Of a stretch of 64,000 nucleotides of DNA, positions 55,760 through 64,000 are shown one piece after another. The DNA comes from Blattamonas nauphoetae (lineage: Eukaryota; Preaxostyla; Oxymonadida). Location: assembly GCA_033064195.1 (NCBI GenBank), contig JARBJD010000016.1, positions 434,001-498,000 of the forward strand, given 5' to 3'. Each line of letters opens with the position of its first letter. Position 1 is the stretch's first letter. The notes beneath the pieces are model-generated. The model was not told where the DNA came from, made no database searches, and worked only from the letters and a program-made list of their open reading frames with translations. The translations under genes and the position numbers were made by a program.

Positions 55760-57129
55760 TTAACGAAAAGTCATGACCAATCTGGTCACGAGATAAAGGA
55801 AGATGCCAATTTTCTTTAAATCAAGAACGATGACCAAAGAGTCATCGGTGAGGTGAGATATTGTCTTGTTGTAAAAATCGCGTTGTTTTGTGCGATAATC
55901 TTGTGTTTTTTTATTTCTTCTATTTCTTTTTTTTCTTTTCTGGTATCTGTTTGTTTTGTGATGCCAGAGTTTTATGTTTTTTTCTAGGAAATCTCCACGA
56001 GCACATACACTGCATAGGTCCGTCCGACATTCTGGTTTCCTCAGGAATCTTGTTTTTCGGCAAAATGTTGAGTAATGCATCGTGGTCTTTCCTTCTTCCT
56101 TTAATTTGTTGTATAAGTCTTTTTGTTGTATGGAGTAATCTTTTTCTGGTTTTTGTTTTGTTTTTGTTTGTTTTTGTGTTTTGTTTTGGCTGTGTGGAGT
56201 GAGATTGCCAAATGAAGAGGTGGTTTGGATGGTGGGAGCTGTCAATATTGGACTAGGAGGGCAGACAAAATCGACGTCGCTCTCGTCTAACGTATCTTCT
56301 ATTGTCTTCTCTAAATGTAACAAGTTGAGAGATAATCAGGACAAACTTTGCTTTTTCTGTTTCTTCTTTGAGAGCCTTTTTTTGGTTTTTACAGCTTGGT
56401 GCAGTATTTTCGATTATATCGTTCATCAATTGACTGCCTTCTTCGATTAAGAAATCCTGAGACGAATGCTGAAGAAAAAGAGAGAAACAAACGGGTTTTA
56501 TTTGTCGTTGATGCTGAGGAGGAGAGTGAATCGTTTGTGATTCAGTATCGTATAAGGACTTTGCGTAGTAATACTGATTTTCAGTTATTTTGAATCCGTA
56601 GTCTTTGGCCTCTTGGAAGCTGCAGGCCTGGGTCACACATTGCAGCAACTTTATACCATCCCCGCGTTCAAGCTGTTCATGTAATTGTGACAGGCTTTGG
56701 AGCAGTTGAGTGAAGTATGCTTAAAGAAGTGAGGGTAAATGAGAAGTAAAAGACCCAAACCGGTGTAATGGTTGAGAATTTTCTTTCTAATCGGTATCAT
56801 TTCGTTCCGACTCTTTAGTGCGCTGAGGAGTGGCGCCGCGGGTTCGTCTTCACAGAGTTCGCTGAGTAGCTTGAAAATGCTTTGGCCGTGTCCACTCCTT
56901 GTTGATTTAGCTTTTCTAAAGTATTCTTCCATTTGTGTTGATTAATCAATGGGTATATAATATTGGTGAGGAAAGACGTGTTAATCCCATATTCTCTTCT
57001 TTGATCCAGCGTCCACGCTCCCTCCCCACTCTTTGGTCCTCCCACAAGAACATTCCCACACATTGTCCCTCGCTCGGACGTTCCATCATCTGATTTCAGA
57101 GTACCAATGCTTTTGAACTGGTTTCTCAT
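55760..57129 (-). mobile_element. Mobile-element-like multi-exon gene of unknown family
   Basis: Three 5' exons join cleanly: 57129-56978, 56915-56761 and from 56719, through introns of 62 and 41 nt, giving a Gly-rich start (MCGNVLVGGPKSGEGAW), then a helical region (YFTQLLQSLSQLHEQLERGD). A further frame at 56323-55760 carries a Thr/Lys-rich linker and a Cys-containing block (HYSTFCRKTRFLRKP, then DLCSVCARGDFLE) of a style seen in eukaryotic transposon-associated proteins, then a hydrophobic strand (DDSLVIVLDLKK). The junction between the third exon and this last part is not resolved. Family, age and completeness cannot be judged from the sequence alone; it sits in a repeat-rich island. Confidence 0.4.
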
Positions 57130-57210
57130 TTTCTTTTATTGATGGACTTTTATCTCTGTTTTTCGAATCATCAAACACTCCCAGAACTATAACATCACCG
57201 CCTGAAACAA

Positions 57211-58250
57211 TGCACGTTTTCGAAGACAAATTTCCACCCTTGACTGATCGAAATACCTATTGTCAACCTCTTAAGGTGTGAACCAAAGATGGATTAGTGA
57301 AACGCTCATGCGAAGTCGTTCACATCGGTGTGGTTATGTTGGTTGATTTGTACGTTCACTTTATTCTGTTCTCAATTCATTTCAGATCAGAAATGATGAC
57401 ATTCAAGCGGATTTGATCCTTTTGGCGAGCAGTGGAGACTCCGGTGTGTGTTCTGTGAACACAATGAACCTCGAAGGGGAGGCTAACCTGAAAATGAAAC
57501 GAGTACCAACAGTAATCAATGACTATACTTTCACTTGTTGTCATTCGCTGCGCACTCCTTCTCTTTCATTCGACAGTTGATCCCCACACAATTATATCCA
57601 GTCGTTTGCATTCAGCATCTTCTCTAGCAGGAGAGTCTCCGACGTTATTCCATACAGCCCCACCACAACTTTCCAACTCCGATCTCAACTCCTCATCCAG
57701 CGCGAACTGGACCCTGACATGGAAAAGATTCGCCCATTTCCCTTACAGGTGAAGATCATATCCCGACTACCAACTCGATTATTTACAGATGTATGTCCTC
57801 ACACCTTCCGCTTTCTTCCACCAAACATCTGCTCCCTCTTTTCTTCTTTATTGCTGTTTATCGCCATTGTCTTGTCTTTTCCCGAATTCTACTTCATTCT
57901 CTTGGCGTTATTAAGTGCACAGGTCAAGTATCAGTTCTAAATCTGTCGTCATTCGGGATCAGTTCTCTCGACGACCAGAATCCGGTTCTGACAGGATGTT
58001 ATCTGAAAATTACTGAAGTCATCGTCGGAACAGTAGTTTTCACGGAGGAGACAAAAGGCCAAAACAATATTCTGGGCTCGACATCAATAACTAACCATCT
58101 CCTTCAGCGAGCTGTTCGATCTAATGACTTCTCGTCGCCCATCACTCTCTACCCGAACAAATGTGTGCTCATTCTTGCTCACTCTAACTCCACTCTACAT
58201 GAATGTTGGAGCCGCGAGACAGTACATCCTCTTCATGTGTGAGGACGATT
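57211..58250 (+). pseudogene. Decayed P4-type (phospholipid-flipping) ATPase fragment
   Basis: Pieces of the actuator-domain region are recognisable: an exon-like block near 57387-57509 reads NDDIQADLILLASSGDSG then VNTMNLEGEANLKMKR, the P4 signature where active pumps have ADLVLLSSS and ETAxLDGETNLK; further on, LTGCYLKITEVIVGTVVFTE matches the RGCxLRNTEWVxGVVVYTG strand. The catalytic Asp loop, nucleotide domain and most membrane helices are absent. The first block is preceded by an in-frame TGA, and DGET is DGE-like NLEGEA here. An expressed truncated gene is less likely than a relic. Confidence 0.45.
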
Positions 58251-60000
58251 TTAGGAAGATCGTCACTATCAACATGTTAGTTTTGTCGAGCGCGAGTGAG
58301 ATGTATTCGTCTACTTCGTTGCCGTGGTTGCCCTTGTGGGATACAACTTGAACTTGGAGAACCAAAGACGGATGGGGAGTGGTGACTGTATCAACCATAT
58401 TGCATCCACATCTGTGGAACGACGTCACGCACTGCAAGTGGAAGCCAAGGGATTGTCACTTCTGGGCGATCTGCATATGGGGAGCACTGTTGAATGTTTT
58501 CGGATTTGGTTCCGCGATTCCCCACCAGTCATCACACATTCCACCATTCACATTTGCGTCCCTCAGTTTCTCAATCATTGGAAATATACTGGGATTTAGG
58601 ACACCAGAATTGGATACTATGTCCAGTGGCAGCATGACATTGGTGATGGTGGCCGAGATCGACACTAAAAGAACAACTACATATTTCTCCTTATTCACAA
58701 GAAAAGAAAGAATCATGGTTTCTCCGTCTGACTCTCCCGCTGCTCGTCTGGACGCTCTCGAATGGACGAGACACCGACACCCTATCCGTTTCTAATAGGC
58801 GCAGGCACTAACACCAAGAGGATTCGAGGACCGGAAGTGTGCATTTTGTTAATTGAGCTCTTTCTTAAGGACCATCCACAGTACACCAGTCGCGCTCACT
58901 GCTCTCTCCCTCGCCATCCCGTTCTCTGAGACTCTGCCAGCAACAGCAAAATCAGGATGACACGGAGGGTCACAGGCACGTCGAGGAATCGAAGAAGACG
59001 TGAAGAGGCGGGCCAGACGTCGCTGAGCCATCCGAGTTTCGTGTCCGCTCCGTCAGCTTCGCAATCCGCGCGTCCAGCTGTGACAACGACGCTGTGAACG
59101 CCAACCCCGACACCGAGTCAGCAGCCGAAGGTGCAGGGAAGGTAAGAAGGCGCTCGAATCTCGTCGCCCTCACTCTCTCCTTATCCTCTCTTCCTCAGCT
59201 CCTCCATGGATCACTCGCAACTTGGCTGTCGTCGTCGCTCTTTGCTGTTTTCCAAGTTATCACAGAATCTGTCAATGTCACCCACTTCAGCCAGCCCAAC
59301 TCGATCAACATGCAAGCGTTCAGCTCTTCTTCTCCCCCTCTCGCTTCTCGGTCTGAACGTGTTTATTCACTTCCCCATCCTCTTTGTCGATGTCATCAGC
59401 TGGTAATCCGCCCCAACCGGCCTCCTGACAGAATTAACATCAATTCGTCTGTGTTCTAGAATTCTGATTATTTTCCTCTCTGTTCGGGCAGAACCACATC
59501 TTTATCTGTTCACCATCTCATCAGCACTGGTCCTATTCTTCAAGGCGTCACTACCTCGAAGAGTAAGCTTAGTGGAGATGAAACGGTTGGATCACGAAAT
59601 TCAACCGTATGACTCGATAACAACGATGGCAAGAACACCAGCCAGAAAATGACCATACTTGCAGCAGGAAACTGTTCAATTCTGGTTGGGAGGATGTCTT
59701 TGAGTGCAGAGAAACGGGACACGACACGGATTCCAACCACGCCCTTCTTGACCACGTTCCTACGATAGTTATCACGTCACATACATCCGATGTTCCTTCC
59801 TGTTCATTCTCCGTTCTTCTGTACTTTTTGGAATCAACAAAGACTTGAAACTCCGTGTGTATGGTTTGATCTCCTTTTCTCTGAACTAGTTATGCACCAA
59901 ACATTCTGACGTGATGTACATGAAATGCACACGAAATATTTACAACTTAAAGTCGAAGATATGCCAGATAACACTTTAGCGATGTTTGAAACCCGATGTG
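58251..60000. other. Region without a supported gene
   Basis: Several hydrophobic frames of 60-140 codons occur on the plus strand (for example around 58530-58790 and 59190-59400) and could be membrane segments of the ATPase relic or of another decayed membrane protein. Splice sites are plausible but no consistent model or family emerged. Confidence 0.3.
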
Positions 60001-60489
60001 CTAGCTCTCGTATTCTTGCTGAACTTCCATTGATGGAGCCGATTCAGTGCTTTCCTCATGTGATTTTGGAGGTTCCGCTGCGGTTTCTTCAACGATGAGC
60101 TGTTTGGGCGAATCTTCACCCTTTTCTTTCTTGTGAGCGATGCACCGGACAGTCACAATGGCAGCAAGAGCAATTAGCATATTCGCATACTACAAAAGGC
60201 GGAAAGAACTGGCACGAGAGAGAGAGAGGAAAAAGAATGATGCAAATGGAGTGACAAATAGGAGAAAGCCGACATGCGCCACAGACCGCGTCGTTGATCC
60301 TTCCTCTGCAATCTTGCAATAGTTCTCTGATGGATTGGTCATATCACACACAGTGCTGATACTTATAGTGATGATTTTTCTTGTGTGGTCCAGTGTGGAG
60401 GTGAATACGATTCCAACCCTCACGCGATACAATTTGACTGATGACAAGCCTCGCCTCGTCCTGTCGAACACGATCATAGCCGACTCCAT
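60001..60489 (-). CDS. Possible single-pass membrane protein, two exons
   Basis: Exons 60489-60256 and 60189-60001 join through a 66-nt pyrimidine-rich intron; 140 aa. Splicing creates a clean transmembrane helix across the junction (VGFLLFYANMLIALAAIVTV) followed by a basic stop-transfer (RCIAHKKEKG) and an acidic Glu/Pro/Ser tail ending QQEYES. The N-terminal 75 residues would be extracytosolic. The creation of a helix by the splice is the main support. The opposite strand is also open here, so the call is tentative. Family unknown. Confidence 0.45.
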
Positions 60490-60535
60490 ACGGGACGAAC
60501 AATTCGACGATTACTAGCGTTTTGAAGACTCGTTC

Positions 60536-61375
60536 GTGGCGATTCAGAAGCCGAACAGCTCACTGCAGGAGAGAAGGGGAGAGCGGAAGGAGCCACATGC
60601 TGATCTGACCGGACTCACACTGCCGACGCTGTCATCAGATGCAGAAGCGCAAATCACAACAAAGCAGTTCACAGGAGCACCAACAACATCTGAAGAACAC
60701 AGTCCCTCTCCGAATGGATTGGACACCGGTGATGAACAGCAGATCTATTGCGAAAGCCCGATTCTTCGAAAGCATCGTTCACTGAAACAGAACGACAAGG
60801 CGATATTTGAAAAAGAGCAACGAACAATGGGTTCAGTATCAGCTGATGAACAATCCGAACTGACTTATCTCAAAGAGGAGAACGCCCGATTGGCAGAGAA
60901 GATGTCGGACTACCAAGTTCGATCAGCATGGCTGGCTGCAGACAAAAGCACTCTGGAAAACAGTTTGGAGCGAACGAGGCAGCATATGGAGATGGTACGA
61001 GAGAACAACACGCGGCTGGAGGAGAGATTGGAGGAGACGAAGAGGGAGGTGGATGAGTGGATTGGAATAAACGAGGAGAAGAGCCCTTCCATCGAGACAC
61101 TCCACACGAACATTGATCAGCTCACGACTGAGCAAGACACACTCCAGACCAACCTCACAACAACCAACACTCCCACTCCTTTGATGACTTCGGAGACGAA
61201 ATCGGATCGCATGCGATGCTCTTCACTGTCTGCTACCAACGAGATGACTGAAAAACAGACGAGCTTGTTAGATTGGGTATCTGCAAGCCATACATCTCAA
61301 GACTCACCACCAGAGTATATCCCAACCTCACTGACACAGTGCATATGTCTGCCGCCCTTCACCACCCAACGCTGA
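60536..61375 (+). CDS. Coiled-coil protein, gene ends unresolved
   Basis: 279-codon open frame. There is no ATG at the upstream edge: the first internal ATG is at 60827, and an acceptor (TTACTAG) at 60517 suggests a 5' exon. The N-terminal third is Thr/Pro/Gln-rich; residues about 105-185 form a strong heptad coiled coil (LKEENARLAEKMSDYQVRSA; NNTRLEERLEETKREVDEW). Further coiled-coil-like frames continue to about 61700, so the gene may extend by splicing and end near the convergent IFT46 stop. Function unknown. Confidence 0.5.
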   Translation: MAIQKPNSSLQERRGERKEPHADLTGLTLPTLSSDAEAQITTKQFTGAPTTSEEHSPSPNGLDTGDEQQIYCESPILRKHRSLKQNDKAIFEKEQRTMGSVSADEQSELTYLKEENARLAEKMSDYQVRSAWLAADKSTLENSLERTRQHMEMVRENNTRLEERLEETKREVDEWIGINEEKSPSIETLHTNIDQLTTEQDTLQTNLTTTNTPTPLMTSETKSDRMRCSSLSATNEMTEKQTSLLDWVSASHTSQDSPPEYIPTSLTQCICLPPFTTQR

Positions 61376-61843
61376 GCGTAGTCTGGTCTGCCACTTCGTG
61401 CACATGGAGGGCGCTCTTATCTGCAGCATTGTTCAGAAGGAGTGTGCTGCCCACAAGGGTATTGAGACAGATCATTCTGAAGGCAATTATAGTTGTTATC
61501 GAGCCCACAGAGTCGTTTGAAGGACAGAAAAGGCTGACGACTCAACTAGCAGTTCAGCAACGCGTTCAGCTTAAGCAAAATTCGACACACCTTGCTAAGA
61601 TTAATAATGTTCTGACGGGAGCGTGAGAATCCAATCATTTCACGGGAACAATCATCGTTTTTCAGGTTTCTGTCCAATTGGAGATTGGGAGACAAATAAA
61701 AAGAAAAAGGATGATGAATGAAATGAAGAATTATGAGAATCAATGGGAAACGAGGATTGAAGAACTGATCGTAAATGATGAAGTCAGTGGCCTTTGGACT
61801 GCGAGAGAAGATCCCCAAGGTCCAAATCTTTGAAGTGTGGGTT
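61376..61843. other. Short-frame region between coiled-coil gene and IFT46
   Basis: Plus-strand helical frames (for example QLAVQQRVQLKQNSTHLAKI near 61545-61610) and a good donor/acceptor pair (GTGAGAATCC...TTTTTCAG, 61623-61666) suggest 3' exons of the preceding gene, but phase does not give one clear model. Confidence 0.3.
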
Positions 61844-62719
61844 CTATTTGAATGGAAAGAACACCGAGAAGATAATGTGAAGAAGATTATTCACAGAATC
61901 ATTGTACACAGCGATGTTGAGGATGGAGAGGATCAGTTTGCTGTAATCTGCGATGTTCATGTCCAGTCGATGAAGTGGAGGTATTGTTGTCTGAAAGATC
62001 ATGAGAAGGAAAATTGTTGTTGAAGAACGATAGAATCAGACATGTTTGAATTGATTCTCGAATTTGGGCGGCCAGATTTCCGCTCGTGTCTCCGGAGACG
62101 GCATTGGATCTCGATAGGCAACATAAGGAGAATGTGGTCTTTCATAGAACTCCTCGATGCTATTACGCGATGATTGAAGACCCTACCAGCGAAAGAGTAG
62201 AGAAAAGGAAGCAAAAATAGTGATGGACATCTTGAATTATATACAATCGCTCCTCGATCATTCGCGTCCACAGTTCGAGCATTTGTTGGCTACTTCACAT
62301 CACTCAGTTTTCGAGATTCCAAAATTACATCTCGAGCGTAGACGGATTGCTCTGTTCTGGACCATGTTCATCGAGAACAACAAGGCCAAGAAAGTCACCA
62401 ACACCATCTGGACGCTGCACTTTCACAGAAGAATCGACCTCACCAATGGTAGGTTGATATTCGGGGATGAACGGTTTGAGGGGAGCAGGAAGCATGAACT
62501 TCTGTGATTGGAAGGAGAAGACTTCTTGGACCATTGAACGCAATTCTGGTGCAATAGAAAGGAGATTGAACTCGTTGACAGATTATACGGTGCTGTGAAA
62601 TGTCAAAGGGATGGAGACAGAAACCTGATGATCTCTTCCTCTTCTTCTTCCTCCTCTTCATTATGAAATGAATCCCCAGTGAGATTTAGAGCTGACAAAT
62701 GATGGTTCATGGCTAGCAT
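61844..62719 (-). CDS. IFT46: Intraflagellar transport protein IFT46 (IFT-B complex)
   Basis: Exons 62719-62625 (acidic N-terminus with a Glu run), 62570-62329, 62289-62229, 62182-62042 and 61990-61844, introns 39-54 nt. The core reads LKPFIPEYQPTIGEVDSSVK then VQRPDGVGDFLGLVVLDEHG, essentially the family signature (KPFIPDFIPAVGDIDAFLKV...RPDGxxDxLGLxVLDE). The later exons give ERPHSPYVAYRDPMPSPET and LDMNIADYSKLILSILNIAV plus YNDSVNNLLHIIFSVFF, matching the IFT46 C-terminus to its usual end. IFT46 is a core IFT-B subunit needed to build cilia and to import outer dynein arms in Chlamydomonas. The exon 1/2 junction does not keep phase as read, so the exact N-terminus is uncertain; all later junctions are clean. 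Confidence 0.9.
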
Positions 62720-63204
62720 AGAAATTTCGCCATCGCTGCGGAAAAAAGAGTGGAGAAATAAGTTAAAAATGTAGCGGCATACTTGTCGTGCTGGAAGAAA
62801 GCTAAGAGGAATCATTCGCGAAATATCGGTCAAGGTCTTCAACACATGGCAGAACGAGTGCTAAAATGTGTTTGTGGATGGTTGATCCATTATTCTGTTT
62901 TGGATCGATCAAGTCTTCCAAGAGTGCCTAGGATGGTTTTTCTGCATCTAAACTCTTTAATGACGCCTTATATGATATATCTCGTGTGCACGATAGTGAT
63001 TTAAGGGTGAAGATAGCTTTCGACATTTTGAGTATCTCTCAATGGGCTTGATCACCACAACATACGAAAGTTGGAGAAATTAGTGGTATAAGATCGATAG
63101 TTGAGATTGATGAAAGTCAAGTATTCGATTTTATGGACTGGATTACCTCTTGCATTTCACTCGAACAAAACTACTGTTTTTTGGAAGTGAAAAATTGCGA
63201 CCCA
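62720..63204. other. Upstream region of IFT46
   Basis: Contains an intron-like stretch on the minus strand (GTATGCCGC...TTTTCCGCAG, about 62740-62784) just before the IFT46 start, hinting at a 5' leader exon. Otherwise AT-rich with no supported gene. Confidence 0.35.
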
Positions 63205-63510
63205 TATAGCAAAGTCGCTCCCGTGAAAAGTCGTGCTTTTAACGAGGGTAGAAAGGTGGACAAAAAGGAATATATAGCAGATCTGAAAATTCGAGGTACA
63301 AGGCATTGGAAAAATCTGGCATTTCCAGGACCTCCTAGCACAGTAGGTAGAGCGGGAGGTCTAAAGGTACACTGGCCTTTGAGCCGTGGGATCGAATCCC
63401 GCCATCGGCAAAACTTTCGGCAAAATTTCAAAACGTTCACAACAAAATTCAAAAATTCAAATTTCAAAATTCAAAATTCAAAAATTCAAAATTTCCAAAA
63501 AGTTGAAGTA
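63205..63510 (+). repeat. Composite repeat: 112-bp-family copy, tRNA-like head and AAATTC simple repeat
   Basis: 63222-63290 is a diverged copy of the tandem unit at 54179. 63331-63410 looks tRNA-derived, with an excellent A box (TAGCACAGTAGGTAGAGC) and T-arm/B box (GTGGGATCGAATCCCGC) but no matching acceptor stem. 63421-63505 is an AATTCAAA-type simple repeat. The order (112-bp-family sequence near a tRNA-like head) recurs from 53.9-54.4 kb. Confidence 0.6.
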
Positions 63511-63515
63511 TGAAA

Positions 63516-64000
63516 CCTCGACGTAATTTCCCTTGATACTCAGGCAAAATGGTGCCCTCGTGGCTAATGCGTAGAACGAATTGAAGGTTGGATTGGAGCG
63601 GGACGAACTGGGAGGTTGTCCCCGGGGGTTCACTGTGGGCATCACTTCAATGTGACCGTAAATCATGCCCCCAATACCTTAGCCCTTCAAGGAATTCTGC
63701 CAGCAGTAGTCATTGAGTAGGATCATGATAGAGTGATCCCCAAAGGAGTATCGGGTTGTCCTACGGTACAATCATACAAAGACTTGATAAAGGAAATGAT
63801 GAACGATTGAACGATGAAGGCTTGAATGATTGAATTTCAAGTTGAAAAATGATACCCTCGACGTAATTTCTTGATACTCAGGCAATATGGTGCCCTCGTG
63901 ATTGATGCGTAGAACGAATTGAAGGTTGAATTGAGACGGTGGATTTCTAGGAATCCGCCCCGGGGTTCATGTTGGCCGCACTTAGATGTGTCCGTAAATC
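63516..64000. repeat. Direct repeat with 340-bp period, second copy cut by window end
   Basis: Copy one begins at 63516 and copy two at 63856; both share CCTCGACGTAATTTC, TTGATACTCAGGCAA, TGGTGCCCTCGTG, GCGTAGAACGAATTGAAGGT and end ...GTCCGTAAATC-like. Non-coding; the array probably continues past the window. Confidence 0.7.

Noticed and set aside
55861-56202. 113-aa plus-strand hydrophobic frame
   Set aside because: Shadow of the Lys/Thr-rich minus-strand exon; its hydrophobicity comes from antisense AAA/AAG codons.
61775-62023. Plus-strand frame of 82 aa that briefly suggested an eIF4E-like end, plus another at 62220-62507
   Set aside because: Both are antisense to IFT46 exons that match the family through their full length.
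1-64000. Alternative genetic code (TAA/TAG as Gln), as in some flagellates
   Set aside because: Clear family C-termini are closed by TAA (DCAF1, eL29, USP), TAG (synthase, IFT46) and TGA (TRMT2A), so all three are stops.
1-64000. CRISPR arrays, rRNA genes, bacterial operons
   Set aside because: No regularly spaced short repeats with unique spacers, no rRNA signatures, and gene structure is eukaryotic.

Overview
The window is nuclear DNA of a flagellated unicellular eukaryote. Most genes are split by very short GT-AG introns (about 30-113 nt, many 31-46 nt). TAA, TAG and TGA all serve as stops, so the code is standard. Two genes are diagnostic of motile cilia: the central-pair protein SPAG17/PF6 and the intraflagellar-transport protein IFT46. 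I infer a compact protist genome, perhaps a metamonad such as a Preaxostyla flagellate; nothing here fixes the species.

Layout. 1-52.2 kb is gene dense, on both strands with short spacers: a GSAP-like gene running off the left edge (-), a PB1 protein, DCAF1/VprBP, a Ser-rich disordered protein, membrane-anchored peptide:N-glycanase, a 3,569-aa SPAG17 (-), a RING-H2 protein, ribosomal protein eL29, a USP12/46-type deubiquitinase, an AN1 zinc-finger protein, a Cid1-like nucleotidyltransferase, PRPF38B (-), a 79-aa protein (-), TRMT2A, a coiled-coil protein (-), a 3,354-aa polyketide synthase and an FLVCR-like transporter. 52.3-61.7 kb is an accessory island: a MITE with intact terminal inverted repeats, a spliced transposase-like gene, tRNA-derived and tandem repeats, a purine minisatellite, a cluster of hairpins, a mobile-element-like gene and a decayed P4-ATPase. 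IFT46 (-) lies at 61.8-62.7 kb, and more repeats fill 63.2-64 kb.

Functions fall into cilium assembly and motility (SPAG17, IFT46), ubiquitin and protein quality control (DCAF1, USP, RING, PNGase, AN1), RNA processing (PRPF38B, TRMT2A, Cid1-like enzyme) and translation (eL29). The most striking gene is the polyketide synthase: a fungal/animal-style highly reducing module (KS-AT-DH-MT-ER-KR-ACP) ends in a domain that reads as the malonyl/palmitoyl transferase of the fungal type I fatty acid synthase beta subunit, in the place where a thioesterase or reductase would normally release the chain.

Many genes here are visible only after splicing short introns. Exon coordinates below were derived by hand from frame continuity, splice dinucleotides and family alignment from memory; no search was run.
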